Origin: an uncultured Eubacteriales bacterium
Lineage (GTDB): Bacteria > Bacillota > Clostridia > Oscillospirales > Oscillospiraceae
Reading direction: 5' to 3'
Assembly (NCBI GenBank): GCA_900320465.1
Contig: ONSQ01000001.1
Span: 27,365-91,364, forward strand
Length of the DNA: 64,000 nt
Shown here: in pieces, positions 53,295-62,120 of the stretch
Layout: the number at the start of each line of letters is the position of its first letter
Numbering within the stretch: position 1 is the stretch's first letter
Position numbers and translations under genes: made by a program
Notes under the pieces: generated by a model
Told to the model about the DNA's origin: nothing
The model's input: the letters and a program-made list of their open reading frames with translations, nothing else
The model's database searches: none

Positions 53295-53924
53295 ATGAAA
53301 GACCTGCCGCGTTTGATCCTGTATAGTCCCTCATTAAATCCTTGCACAGTTGAAGGCCCCAACGTTGTTTCCTTTCTCAATGTGGGCGGCGCGTCTAAAG
53401 GGATCCGCATTGTCTTTTCCGGGACTGGATTTGAAAAAGACGATGTAGTGATCTCGAACGGAATCCTGCAGACGAAGAATTTAGCTTCTTCCGTGGAGAC
53501 GGAGCAGCCTCCTTTCCATTTAGCCCCTTTTGCTTTGCAAAAGGTAAATCTCGCGGGCGAATGGGTCTGGGAAGGGCTGATTCCCGATTTTGAGATTCCG
53601 GGCAAGGTCCCGGGTAATCTCGGCCCGAGGAAAACCGACGATGAGAGTTGGGAAAGGAGCTTCAGTATCAGATTTGATGTTTCCGGAGATACCCGCAGGT
53701 TTCTTGATGTCCGGCTCAATGTCTCCCCGTTAGAAAACCCCGTTGGAGGCAGTACGTGGTATTGCTGGCTTATGCACCGCTCCAAGCGGGACTATCTGGA
53801 GGCCAGGATTAGGGATGCTCAGGAGGCTGAAGCTATGTGGGGTATCCCGAGCCAGGCCATCAGCCTGGAGGATTATGATTTGACCGAAACGCTTCCTCCC
53901 TGTCAGAAGCCGGTTTGGTACTGA
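53295..53924 (+). CDS. Hypothetical 209-aa protein
   Basis: I recognise no family. The protein opens MKDLPRLILYSPSLNPCTVEG and appears beta-rich to about residue 150 (GIRIVFSGTGFEKDDVVISNG, SFSIRFDVSGDTRRFLDVRLNV), then has a Trp/Tyr-rich stretch (STWYCWLMHRS), a helix and an acidic tail. There is no signal peptide or membrane helix. GCGAGGA precedes the ATG. It lies just after a tRNA gene, a common insertion point, and codon use looks more AT-tolerant than in the housekeeping genes, so acquisition by transfer is possible. An overlapping minus-strand frame is less coherent. Confidence 0.6.
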   Translation: MKDLPRLILYSPSLNPCTVEGPNVVSFLNVGGASKGIRIVFSGTGFEKDDVVISNGILQTKNLASSVETEQPPFHLAPFALQKVNLAGEWVWEGLIPDFEIPGKVPGNLGPRKTDDESWERSFSIRFDVSGDTRRFLDVRLNVSPLENPVGGSTWYCWLMHRSKRDYLEARIRDAQEAEAMWGIPSQAISLEDYDLTETLPPCQKPVWY

Positions 53925-54027
53925 TCTGTTTCTTCTCAATGCTATTTCATCGCCCCCTTACCGTGCGCAGGATGAAGCCCTCGACTCTTCATTTATCTCT
54001 CCGGCATACGTAGTCCATAAGCAAAGT

Positions 54028-54069
54028 TGCACAATTATCCGCTTTTGTTTTTATCTGAAGTGCACAATT
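54028..54069 (+). promoter_or_regulatory. Twin TGCACAATT direct repeats upstream of the peptide gene
   Basis: The 9-bp sequence TGCACAATT occurs at 54028-54036 and 54061-54069, 33 bp (about three helical turns) apart, ending 17 bp before the -35. The placement suits an activator or repressor pair. Confidence 0.4.
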
Positions 54070-54086
54070 TTTGTTGGTTATTGCTC

Positions 54087-54115
54087 TTGTTTTCCGACCG
54101 CAAAAGGGCTATACT
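54087..54115 (+). promoter_or_regulatory. Promoter of the 40-aa peptide gene
   Basis: TTGTTT (54087-54092), a 17-bp spacer and TATACT (54110-54115); the leader is about 25 nt. Confidence 0.65.
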
Positions 54116-54146
54116 TGCGCCAGCAAACGAAAGGAGGCAACAAACC

Positions 54147-54269
54147 ATGATGAACGAATCCGAGCTTTTCCGTGGTTTTGAGGCCGAGGGTGAGCAACAG
54201 TTTTCCAATCTCCTGAACGACAAGGATTTTGCCTATTACTACTGGACGCTTCCCTTCTGCAATCTGTAA
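54147..54269 (+). CDS. Orphan 40-aa peptide gene
   Basis: The peptide has 40 residues, from MMNESELFRGFEAEGEQQF to the C-terminus YYYWTLPFCNL. The first three quarters are acidic and polar; the last 12 residues are aromatic and hydrophobic with a single Cys three residues from the end. It is preceded by the best ribosome binding site nearby (AAAGGAGG, eight bases before ATG), its own promoter, and paired upstream repeats, and is followed by a strong terminator, so it looks like a complete small transcription unit. There is no signal peptide. It could be a signalling peptide, a modified-peptide precursor or a regulatory microprotein; no maturation gene is adjacent. Confidence 0.6.
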   Translation: MMNESELFRGFEAEGEQQFSNLLNDKDFAYYYWTLPFCNL

Positions 54270-54310
54270 GGCCCCACGAAACTTACCGGGTTAACGCCCG
54301 TCTTTATATC

Positions 54311-54355
54311 AAGAGCGAAGAGGCACCGACAAGTCGATGCCTCTTCGCTCTTTTT
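54311..54355. terminator. Intrinsic terminator after the peptide gene (bidirectional)
   Basis: 15-bp outer arms (54311-54325 and 54338-54352) and an inner CGA/TCG pair, with TTTTT at the plus-strand end. The acyltransferase on the minus strand ends seven bases beyond it and probably uses it as well. Confidence 0.85.
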
Positions 54356-54361
54356 CGTTAT

Positions 54362-55633
54362 TCAGGCCAGCCCCGGCTTACAGGGATGACCGATGGCTCG
54401 CCGATGGGCATAATACAGTTCCTCCGTGGCCAACGCCATCTTGGTGACTGAGAAATCACAGTCGTGTGGATAAATGTACCAGGTATCCTCCAGTGTATTG
54501 AGATCGACACAGTCGCCGTGCTTGCCCAGATACTCATACTCGATATGGCAGGAATACAGGCTGGAGACGGGCTTGATCATCTCAAAAGGATCGCTGTCCA
54601 CATCCGTCCCGCGCACAGTGAACCCGTTCATATCATGCACCAGCGTCCCCTCGCCCAGATGAATAAAGCGTTTTGCGTTGGGCAGTGAATCTACTCTCAC
54701 CGGCAGCACGCCGCTGGAATAGCTTCCCTGCTCCACCTCACGGCGCACGTTTTCGCGCTCCCACTCGTACCAGTCCGGAATGTGGCTAAACTCGGTATCG
54801 CCCTCGTCGGCGCTCAGCTCGCCCAGCTCCGACATGGTCCAGCTTTTGCCGCATGCCTCACAGCGCAGCGCGGCGCCCTTGCTGCTCATGTGAAACTCCG
54901 TGCCGCAGTGAGGGCACTGGTAGAGCACCTTGTGCAGTCCCTCTGCCCGTCCTGCGTAAGGGGTGCGGATCCCCTTCTCCTTCTGCCAGGCAAAGTCATC
55001 GTATTGAAAGGCCTCCACGATCCGGCGGTTCACCTCGTCGGCGCTGGTCTCGGCCAGCTCCTGTGCTGTAAACAACAGATTGAAATCTGCCTCTGTGGGT
55101 CGAACGCCCCGGTCATGCAGATTCCAGAACGGAGAATTCACATGGTGTCCGTGGCAGATCAGCGTCACCACCGGCACCTTCAACAGCTTGCACAGCTTTC
55201 CCAGCGAAGCGGGCAGTACCGCCGTTGTGCCGCAAAGCGAGTAGCGCGCCTCGGGATAGATCATGGCCACGTCTCCGTTGTCCACCACTGCCTTTAGCTG
55301 CCGGATGAGGGTGATGTCGTTGGTAAACTTCCGCTTGCAGATGCAGCCCACCTGCCTGAGCAGCTCCTCCCGGCCGATAAAACCATCGATAGCCACCACA
55401 TAATTGGCCCTTTGCGGATAGATGGCCTTGGTCGCAACCTTGAAATCCATGAAGGCGTTATGGTTGCACAACATCACATAGGGCGGCTTGAGATTCTCCG
55501 TCCCCTGCCGATGGATGATCGTCCCATGCCGTATGGTGTCCGGTACGCTCAGCAGATAGGTCAGCGGCCGCAGATACCACCGCGTGCGCATGGGCGGACG
55601 CTTCATGTCAAACCGTTCAAACTGTTCTTTCAC
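54362..55633 (-). CDS. PlsC-like 1-acylglycerol-3-phosphate acyltransferase with C-terminal zinc ribbon
   Basis: The protein has 423 residues. The acyltransferase domain has HxxxxD (NHNAFMD, His58 and Asp63) and a YPEAR phosphate-binding motif at about 126-130. A four-Cys zinc ribbon follows at Cys240, Cys243, Cys258 and Cys261 (CPHCG...CEACG), then about 160 residues of unassigned domain. Ordinary PlsC proteins have about 200-250 residues and end after the first domain. It probably acylates a phospholipid precursor at the membrane; the role of the ribbon and tail is unknown. Confidence 0.85.
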   Translation of the reverse strand: MKEQFERFDMKRPPMRTRWYLRPLTYLLSVPDTIRHGTIIHRQGTENLKPPYVMLCNHNAFMDFKVATKAIYPQRANYVVAIDGFIGREELLRQVGCICKRKFTNDITLIRQLKAVVDNGDVAMIYPEARYSLCGTTAVLPASLGKLCKLLKVPVVTLICHGHHVNSPFWNLHDRGVRPTEADFNLLFTAQELAETSADEVNRRIVEAFQYDDFAWQKEKGIRTPYAGRAEGLHKVLYQCPHCGTEFHMSSKGAALRCEACGKSWTMSELGELSADEGDTEFSHIPDWYEWERENVRREVEQGSYSSGVLPVRVDSLPNAKRFIHLGEGTLVHDMNGFTVRGTDVDSDPFEMIKPVSSLYSCHIEYEYLGKHGDCVDLNTLEDTWYIYPHDCDFSVTKMALATEELYYAHRRAIGHPCKPGLA

Positions 55634-55649
55634 AACAAGCCCTCCCGTG

Positions 55650-55680
55650 AAAAAAGCCCCCCACGCCGAGGAGCTTTTTT
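55650..55680 (-). terminator. Intrinsic terminator after the isochorismatase-family gene
   Basis: AAAAAAGC (55650-55657) pairs with GCTTTTTT (55673-55680) with a partly paired G/C-rich middle, just after the gene's stop on the minus strand. Confidence 0.6.
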
Positions 55681-55681
55681 C

Positions 55682-56206
55682 TTATCCGTTGATGATTTCG
55701 ATCTGACACATCTTCATGGCCGCCAGGGCGTTACGATGACTCTCCGGCGTCACGCCGGCGCAGCAGGCCGCGTCAACCAGGATCGGCACCTCCGGCAGAA
55801 AGGCTTTGAGAAGCAGTGCGTTGGAGATAACGCAGATATCCGTGCACAGCCCCACAAGCGTGATACTCTCGATTCCCTCGCGGAGGTCCTCCCCCGCCAG
55901 ATAAGCGCCCAACTCGGTGGAGCCGAAGGTCGGTTTGTCGATGATTGCGGCCTTGCGCAGCTCCTGCAGCCCGCGCCGGATCTGCCAGCCCTCGCTGTCC
56001 CGGACGCAGTGCAGCACCGGCAGCTTTTTCCCCTCCTGGCTGTCCAGATAGGACGCCTCGTGGGTGTCACGGGTAAAAATGACCTCGCCGTCAAAGCTGC
56101 GGATCTTTTCAGCCGTTCTGTCCACGATGGCCTGCGCTTCTCTGGTTCCAAGCGAGCCGTCGATGAAATCGTTCTGCATATCCACTACGACAAGAAAGCG
56201 TTTCAC
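55682..56206 (-). CDS. Isochorismatase-family cysteine hydrolase (nicotinamidase-like)
   Basis: The protein has 174 residues. The catalytic triad is visible: Asp9 (VVDMQNDF), Lys91 (DKPTFGS) and Cys125 (GLCTDICV). Such enzymes hydrolyse amides such as nicotinamide, or isochorismate. The metal-binding pattern is suggested by TRDTHE at 45-50. Size and motifs favour a nicotinamidase, but the substrate is not certain. It lies 30 bp behind the GH13 gene on the same strand. Confidence 0.88.
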   Translation of the reverse strand: MKRFLVVVDMQNDFIDGSLGTREAQAIVDRTAEKIRSFDGEVIFTRDTHEASYLDSQEGKKLPVLHCVRDSEGWQIRRGLQELRKAAIIDKPTFGSTELGAYLAGEDLREGIESITLVGLCTDICVISNALLLKAFLPEVPILVDAACCAGVTPESHRNALAAMKMCQIEIING

Positions 56207-56235
56207 TGGCGTACCCTCCTTATTGGTTTACATAA

Positions 56236-58608
56236 TTAACGAAGTCGCACCGTTTTCGCGCTGCGCGCTCCGATTGTTCCGGTGCAGCTCTCCATCCCCA
56301 CACAGGACAAGTCGGCAAAATATCTGTCCTCGCCGCCGCGATTGATAACGGTCAGATAAACGGCGTCAGACGGTTTGTTTTCACCGCTGAAATAGCGCAG
56401 CACCGTCAGCATGTCCCCCGTAGGCGCGGCGAACGCCACCTCGCCCTCGCTGAACACAGGGTCGGAATTGCGCAGGGCAACAAGGTTTACATAAAATTCA
56501 TGAAGATCTGCGCTGGCCTCCCGGAACGGCGCACGGTTGAAGGGATCGCCCACGCCTTCCATTCCCTGCTCATCCCCGTAATAAATGCTGGGGACGCCGG
56601 GGATAGCAAACTGCAGCGCGGCGCAGAGCTTCTCCAGCTCCTCTGCACGTTCCAGAGCTTCGACCGTAAACGGAAGCTTCACCTGCTCTTCGCGCGGAAG
56701 GCTCTTGATGATCACATCCGTAGCCAGATTACTCTTCAGACGCTCCACGTCGTGGGAACCCAGCAGGTTCATCAGACAGTAATACATGGGGCGCGGATAG
56801 TTCATGGCCTGCGCCCGCAGGAAATCCCGCAGGGCCCTGGCGTCGATGCGTCCGTGGGCGAAATCCAATACCGCCGTGCGGAAGGGATAGTTCATCACGC
56901 TGTCCAGCGAGTAGCCAAGCGCGTAATTGCGGCGTCCGCCGTAGCTTTCCTTGATAACAGCGTCTTCCCAGACCTCGCCGATGATGGGCGCGTCGCTTTT
57001 TTCCTCCTTTGACGCCTGGCGGATCAGACTCAGCACGCTGTCGGGCAGTTCGTCTGCCACATCCAGCCGCCAGCCTGCGGCTCCGCGGCGCAGCCATTGC
57101 CGCACGACGCTGTTGCGTCCGCTGACAATGACCTCCTGCCAGCCGGGATTGCATTCATCCACCTCAGGCAGATCGGCAAAGCCCCACCAGCAGCGATAAT
57201 CGTCCGGGAACGAGCGGAACTCGTACCAGTCATAATAGGGCGAATCCTTTCCCTGGCAGGCGCCATAGGAATCATACCGGCCATAGCGGTTGAAATAGAC
57301 GCTGTCGGCGCCGGTATGCGAGTAAACGCCGTCGAGAATCACCCGGATGCCGCGGCTTTCGGCACTGCGGCACAGCTGCTCAAAATCCTCGTTGGTGCCG
57401 AGGATCGGATCTACCCGACTGTAATCTGCGGCGTCATAACGGTGATTTGAGCAGGCCTCCACGATCGGATTGAGATACAGACAGCTGATGCCGAGCTCCT
57501 GCAGATATGGCAGCTTCTCCTCGATCCCTTTGAGCGTTCCGCCGTAGAAATCGTTGGGCGTATAGCTTTTCTCAAAGGGGCGCGCTTGCCAGCGCAGCGG
57601 CTCGTTAATAGAGCTGTGCAGCTCGCTGCTGCGTCCCAGCGCGCGATGATAGGCGATGCCGTTCGCGGCCGTCGTATCGTTGGAAAAGGCAAAGCGATCC
57701 GGAAATACCTGGTACATCACCGCGTGACGGAACCACGCCGGCGTTTCAAAGCTTTTCTGGAAGACTGTCAGTCTGAACCCACCGCGCTCGCTGCCGCAGA
57801 CTTCGCCGCAGCACATGGTTTCGTCCGGGCAGACATAGTAATCCCCTTCGGAGGCCCGCAGCCGAAAGCTGTACCACAAGGCCTGCCCTTCGTCGGGCGC
57901 TGTAAAAACGGCCCGGTAAACGCCGTTTTCCTCACCCATGGGGATTTCCCACCTGTCGTTATCGCCCCAGACGCAGAGCTCCGCGCCCTGAAGGCGGCCG
58001 GACAGCAGACGGAACGAAAGCGCGACATGCTCGCCACAGCGCAGAGCGCGGGGAGGATCACGCCACTCGGCGCTGCTGCCGTCGTGTTCGACACACAACA
58101 GATTGACCTCCGCCCGACGCAGCAGTTCCGCAAGCTTTGCGGTGCGCGGCTGGATCGAGCCCAGCTGCTCCTGCTCCTCCTGGGTCAGACTCAGCACGCT
58201 GCAGCAGCGGCAGACAGTGGCGAAAGCGGCCTCGATGCGAAAGCCGCAGTCGTCCATCAGCAGCCTCAGCAGTTCCGGTGCGGCGATTGGCTCGTCAAAG
58301 TGTGTCAGCTCATAGAGCCGCGTCAGCGGCAGATGACGCCTCAGACATTCCTGGGCACAGGCATAGACCTGCGCAGCGGCGTTGAAATAGCGCCGCAGCA
58401 CAGCCTCACGCGGCGATGAAACAATCGCCGCGCACAGAGCCGTGTCTCCTCCTATCGGCAGCCAGAAGCCGCGGATCAGGCGCGCCGAAACGACACGCCG
58501 ATCGTGATAGGAGATGAATAAAGACGAGTCCTCCGACCAGTATTCGCTGTATGTTCCCCCGAAATAGATCGGGTAGGTTGTTCCGTCCCGCAGGATCAGA
58601 GCATGCAT
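56236..58608 (-). CDS. GH13 alpha-amylase family enzyme (neopullulanase-like)
   Basis: The protein has 790 residues. The N-terminal ~280 residues include a domain like that before the barrel in maltogenic amylases and neopullulanases (carbohydrate-binding fold). The (beta/alpha)8 catalytic domain has VILDGVYSHTG, GWRLDVADE (nucleophile Asp near 514), GEVWED (Glu near 543) and LLGSHDVER (near 619). There is no signal peptide, so it acts inside the cell, probably on glycogen or maltodextrins. The gene overlaps glgA by 13 bases and belongs to the glycogen operon. Confidence 0.9.
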   Translation of the reverse strand: MHALILRDGTTYPIYFGGTYSEYWSEDSSLFISYHDRRVVSARLIRGFWLPIGGDTALCAAIVSSPREAVLRRYFNAAAQVYACAQECLRRHLPLTRLYELTHFDEPIAAPELLRLLMDDCGFRIEAAFATVCRCCSVLSLTQEEQEQLGSIQPRTAKLAELLRRAEVNLLCVEHDGSSAEWRDPPRALRCGEHVALSFRLLSGRLQGAELCVWGDNDRWEIPMGEENGVYRAVFTAPDEGQALWYSFRLRASEGDYYVCPDETMCCGEVCGSERGGFRLTVFQKSFETPAWFRHAVMYQVFPDRFAFSNDTTAANGIAYHRALGRSSELHSSINEPLRWQARPFEKSYTPNDFYGGTLKGIEEKLPYLQELGISCLYLNPIVEACSNHRYDAADYSRVDPILGTNEDFEQLCRSAESRGIRVILDGVYSHTGADSVYFNRYGRYDSYGACQGKDSPYYDWYEFRSFPDDYRCWWGFADLPEVDECNPGWQEVIVSGRNSVVRQWLRRGAAGWRLDVADELPDSVLSLIRQASKEEKSDAPIIGEVWEDAVIKESYGGRRNYALGYSLDSVMNYPFRTAVLDFAHGRIDARALRDFLRAQAMNYPRPMYYCLMNLLGSHDVERLKSNLATDVIIKSLPREEQVKLPFTVEALERAEELEKLCAALQFAIPGVPSIYYGDEQGMEGVGDPFNRAPFREASADLHEFYVNLVALRNSDPVFSEGEVAFAAPTGDMLTVLRYFSGENKPSDAVYLTVINRGGEDRYFADLSCVGMESCTGTIGARSAKTVRLR

Positions 58609-60074
58609 ACGTAAAGCCTCGCGTAAGCTTCCGCCGAGAGATCAAAGCTGAAGTCTGCTTCCATGGCGTGGCTGACGAGATAACGCATGACCTTTTTATC
58701 ACTGCAGCAGCCGAGTGCGTAGAGGATCGTATCATACATCTCGTCCGCATTGTAATTCCGGAAGGAGAAGCCGTTTCCGCCGCCGGTGAAGCAGTTGTAG
58801 GGCTCCACGGTATCGCGCAGACCGCCGGTCTCGCGCACAATGGGGATGGTGCCGTAGCGCATGGCGATCATCTGACTGAGTCCGCAGGGCTCAAAGCGAG
58901 AGGGCATCAGGTAGAAGTCGCTGCCGGCGTAGACCAGGTGTGCCAGTTCTTCATTATAACCGATATAGGCGCACACGCGGCCCTTGTAGCGGCTCTCTGC
59001 GGCGCGCATAAAGTCCTCGAAGCGCGCGTCGCCCGTGCCAAGCAGCATGAACTCCACGTCGCGGCCGCAAATCAGACGGTCCAGCTCCGCAGCCACCAGG
59101 TCAAAGCCCTTCTGCTCGGTCATGCGGGTGACCATGGCAATGATGGGGATGTCCGGATTGACTTCCAGTCCCATGCGGCGCTGGAGCTCGGCCTTGCACT
59201 CGGCCTTGCCCTTCATGTGACCCCGGTCGTAATGGGCGGGGATCAGCGGATCGGTATGGGGATTGAACACCTTGGTGTCGATGCCGTTGATGATGCCGGA
59301 AACCTGTGCGCTGCGGGCGTTGAGGATGCCGTCCAGTCCCTCGGAATAATAGGAGGTCTTGATCTCCTCGGCGTAGCTGGGGCTGACGGTGTTGATACGG
59401 TCTGCAAACACACAGCCGCCCTTGAGATAATCGGCGCAGCCATAGAGCTCCATGAACTCGCTTGTATAATAGCGGGCATCTACGCCCAGCAGATCCTGCA
59501 CGTAGTCGAAGCCGAACTTGCCCTGGAAGGCGATATTGTGGATCGTCAGCAGGTACTTCATGCTCTCCTGCATCCGTCCGCGGTACTGCGTGCGGGCCAG
59601 CATGGGCAGCATGGCCGTGTGCCAGTCGTTGCAGTGGATCACATCGGGCACAAAGTCCAGCAGCGGGATCGCCTCGAGAACAGCGCGGCAGAAATAGGAG
59701 TACTGCTCGCCCTCGGGATAACCGCCCAGATAGATTTTATCGCCAAAATACTGTTCGTTGTCCACCAGATAGATGATCACGCCGTCCAGCACCAGACGCT
59801 CGATGCCCACATAGCAGCTCCGCCAGCCCAGATAGCAGCGGATCGTAAACAGGTGCTCCACCTTGTCGGCATACTTGTTCTTGATCACGCGATGATACGG
59901 GGTGATGACGCGGGCGTCGACGCCCAGCTTGGCCAGGGCCTTGGGCAGCGTGCCTACCACGTCGGCCAGGCCGCCGGTCTTGGACAGCGGAGCGCACTCA
60001 GCCGAAGCCAGCAGAATGTTGGGCATGGTCTTTCTGCCCTTTTCCTTCAACAGTTCACGAAATTCCTTTTTCAT
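58596..60074 (-). CDS. glgA: Glycogen synthase (ADP-glucose type)
   Basis: The protein has 492 residues of GT5 type. The ADP-glucose site SKTGGLADVVGTLPKALAKLG lies near the N-terminus, LTIHNIAFQGKFG in the middle, and C-terminal PSRFEPCGLSQMIAMRYGTIPIVRETGGL is the second signature. It extends alpha-1,4-glucan. The start at 60074 (MKKEFREL) has AAAGGATGAA upstream; the ATG at 60026 (MPNILLASAECAPLS), where homologues usually begin, is a real alternative. Confidence 0.95.
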   Translation of the reverse strand: MKKEFRELLKEKGRKTMPNILLASAECAPLSKTGGLADVVGTLPKALAKLGVDARVITPYHRVIKNKYADKVEHLFTIRCYLGWRSCYVGIERLVLDGVIIYLVDNEQYFGDKIYLGGYPEGEQYSYFCRAVLEAIPLLDFVPDVIHCNDWHTAMLPMLARTQYRGRMQESMKYLLTIHNIAFQGKFGFDYVQDLLGVDARYYTSEFMELYGCADYLKGGCVFADRINTVSPSYAEEIKTSYYSEGLDGILNARSAQVSGIINGIDTKVFNPHTDPLIPAHYDRGHMKGKAECKAELQRRMGLEVNPDIPIIAMVTRMTEQKGFDLVAAELDRLICGRDVEFMLLGTGDARFEDFMRAAESRYKGRVCAYIGYNEELAHLVYAGSDFYLMPSRFEPCGLSQMIAMRYGTIPIVRETGGLRDTVEPYNCFTGGGNGFSFRNYNADEMYDTILYALGCCSDKKVMRYLVSHAMEADFSFDLSAEAYARLYVCML

Positions 60075-60147
60075 TTCATCCTTTTCCTTTCTCATGGACG
60101 CGTTCCGTCCTTATCGCCGGAGCCTGCAGCCCGGCGCATGAAAGCCA

Positions 60148-62052
60148 TCAGTGCTTGCGGCTCTTTCTGATCTTATAACGGAAGTACAGGCAGGACATGG
60201 GCGGCACCGTGATTTTGGCGCTGCAGGGCATGTCCAGGAAGCCCTCGCGGTGGGTATAGAGAACAGGCGCGTTGCGCAGTCCCGACCCGCCGAAGCGCTC
60301 TTCATCGCTGGAGAGGATCTCATGGAGCGTGCCGCGCTGCGGCAGGCCGATGACGAAATCGTCATAGCGATTCGGAGTGAAGTTGCACACGCAGACAATG
60401 CCGTACTCCGCGCCGGGGAAGCTGCGAAGGAAGGCGATCGTGCTTCTGTCGCGGTCGTTGACGTTGAGCCATTTGAAGCCGTCCCAGGAGTTGTCGCAGC
60501 GCCACAGGGCCTCTTCCGACGTATACAGGCGGTTCAGCTCCCGGCTGTACTGCCGCATGGCCTCGTGCTTCGGATAGTCAAGCAGCATCCAGTCCAGCGG
60601 CTGACGCCAGTTCCATTCGATGAACTGGCCGAACTCGCTGCCCATGAACGTCAGCTTCTTGCCGGGATGGGCAAACTGGTAACCGTACAGCGTGCGCAGC
60701 GAGGCGAACTTCTGTTCGTAATCGCCGCTCATCTTGTTGATCATCGAGCACTTGCCATGTACGACCTCATCGTGAGAGTAAGCCAGTATATAGTTCTCCG
60801 AGAAGGTGTACATCATGGAGAAGGTCAGCTTGTCATGGTTGAAGCTGCGGAAGTACGGGTCCAGCTTCATGTAGTCGAGTGTGTCGTGCATGAAGCCCAT
60901 GTCCCACTTGAAGCAGAAACCGAGACCGCCGTTGTCGGGCGGCGCGGTGATCAGCGGGAAAGCCGTGGATTCCTCCGCGATGGTGATCGCACCGGGATAG
61001 CTGGTCAGCACCGTGCTGTTGAGCTTCTGCAGGAAAGCAACGGCGTCCAGATTGATATTGCCGCCCTCGCGGTTGGGGGTGTACTCCCCATCCCGGCGGC
61101 CGTAGTTAAGATACAGCATCGAGCTGACCGCATCCACACGAATGCCGTCGATATGGTATTCCTCAAAAAACTTGCAGGCCGAGGAGATGAGGAAGCTCTG
61201 TACCTGGCTGGAGGCGTAATCAAACACCAGCGTTCCCCACTCGGGGTGCTCGGCCATACGCTTCTCCTTGCACTCGTAAAGCGGCGTGCCGTCGAAATTG
61301 GCCAGTCCATGGGCGTCCTTGGGGAAATGCGCGGGCACCCAGTCCAGGATCACACCGATGTTGTCCCGGTGCAGCCGATCGACCAGATAGGCAAAATCCT
61401 CCGGTCTTCCGTAGCGGGAGGTGGGGGCGTAATAGCCCGTGACCTGGTAGCCCCAGGAGCCGTCATAGGGGAACTCCATCAGCGGCATCAGCTCCACATG
61501 CGTATAGCCCATCTCGACGCAGTACGCCGCCAGCATATCCGCCAGATCCCGATACTGGGCACGCTGGTTGGAAAAGGCCTTCCATGACCCGGCGTGTACT
61601 TCGTAGATGCTCATCGGGCAGTGCATGAAGTCGCGGGAGGCGCGGCGGCGCATATAGTCGCCGTCGGTCCAGTCGTAATGATCGTCATAGACCATCGCGG
61701 CGTTATCGATGCCGTTCTGGGCCCATGCGGCAAAGGGGTCGGTTTTCCAGACGACCTTTCCGTCCGCCTGGGTCACGGCGTACTTGTACAGTCCGCCTAA
61801 ACCGATGTTTTCCACGAAAGCGACCCACACGCCGCCTTCGACCCATTCCATGGGCGTGGCCTGTGGATCCCATCCGTTGAAATCGCCCACCAGGCTGACG
61901 GCGCGTGCGTTGGGCGCCCAGAGGATAAAGCGATGCATTCCGATCTCGCTGATATAGCGGCATCCGAAGCACAGCCAGGCCTTGCGCGCATTTCCCGTGT
62001 TAAAAAGGTAGATATCATCCTTCGGGACATACTGCATAAGCTTCTGATCCAT
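60148..62052 (-). CDS. glgB: 1,4-alpha-glucan branching enzyme
   Basis: The protein has 634 residues. The CBM48 domain (RFILWAPNARAVSLVGDFNGWD) precedes a GH13 barrel with GVILDWVPAHFP, GIRVDAVSSMLYLNYG (Asp near 307), IAEESTAFP (Glu near 357) and LAYSHDEVVHG. It creates alpha-1,6 branches in glycogen. It is the first gene of glgB-glgA-GH13, with AAAGGAG before the ATG and a promoter at 62092-62120. No glgC or glgD is next to it. Confidence 0.96.
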   Translation of the reverse strand: MDQKLMQYVPKDDIYLFNTGNARKAWLCFGCRYISEIGMHRFILWAPNARAVSLVGDFNGWDPQATPMEWVEGGVWVAFVENIGLGGLYKYAVTQADGKVVWKTDPFAAWAQNGIDNAAMVYDDHYDWTDGDYMRRRASRDFMHCPMSIYEVHAGSWKAFSNQRAQYRDLADMLAAYCVEMGYTHVELMPLMEFPYDGSWGYQVTGYYAPTSRYGRPEDFAYLVDRLHRDNIGVILDWVPAHFPKDAHGLANFDGTPLYECKEKRMAEHPEWGTLVFDYASSQVQSFLISSACKFFEEYHIDGIRVDAVSSMLYLNYGRRDGEYTPNREGGNINLDAVAFLQKLNSTVLTSYPGAITIAEESTAFPLITAPPDNGGLGFCFKWDMGFMHDTLDYMKLDPYFRSFNHDKLTFSMMYTFSENYILAYSHDEVVHGKCSMINKMSGDYEQKFASLRTLYGYQFAHPGKKLTFMGSEFGQFIEWNWRQPLDWMLLDYPKHEAMRQYSRELNRLYTSEEALWRCDNSWDGFKWLNVNDRDRSTIAFLRSFPGAEYGIVCVCNFTPNRYDDFVIGLPQRGTLHEILSSDEERFGGSGLRNAPVLYTHREGFLDMPCSAKITVPPMSCLYFRYKIRKSRKH

Positions 62053-62091
62053 GGTTGATCTCCTTTGTCTTTCGTTAAAAGTTTACAGTTT

Positions 62092-62120
62092 ATTCTATCT
62101 ATTTTTTAGAGCATCGTCAA
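62092..62120 (-). promoter_or_regulatory. Promoter of the glycogen operon
   Basis: TTGACG (62120-62115), a 17-bp spacer and TAGAAT (62097-62092) on the minus strand, about 35-40 bp before the glgB ATG. Confidence 0.7.

Noticed and set aside
53243-53785. 180-codon minus-strand frame opposite the 209-aa hypothetical gene.
   Set aside because: It has no ribosome binding site, and the plus-strand frame has one plus a more protein-like composition.
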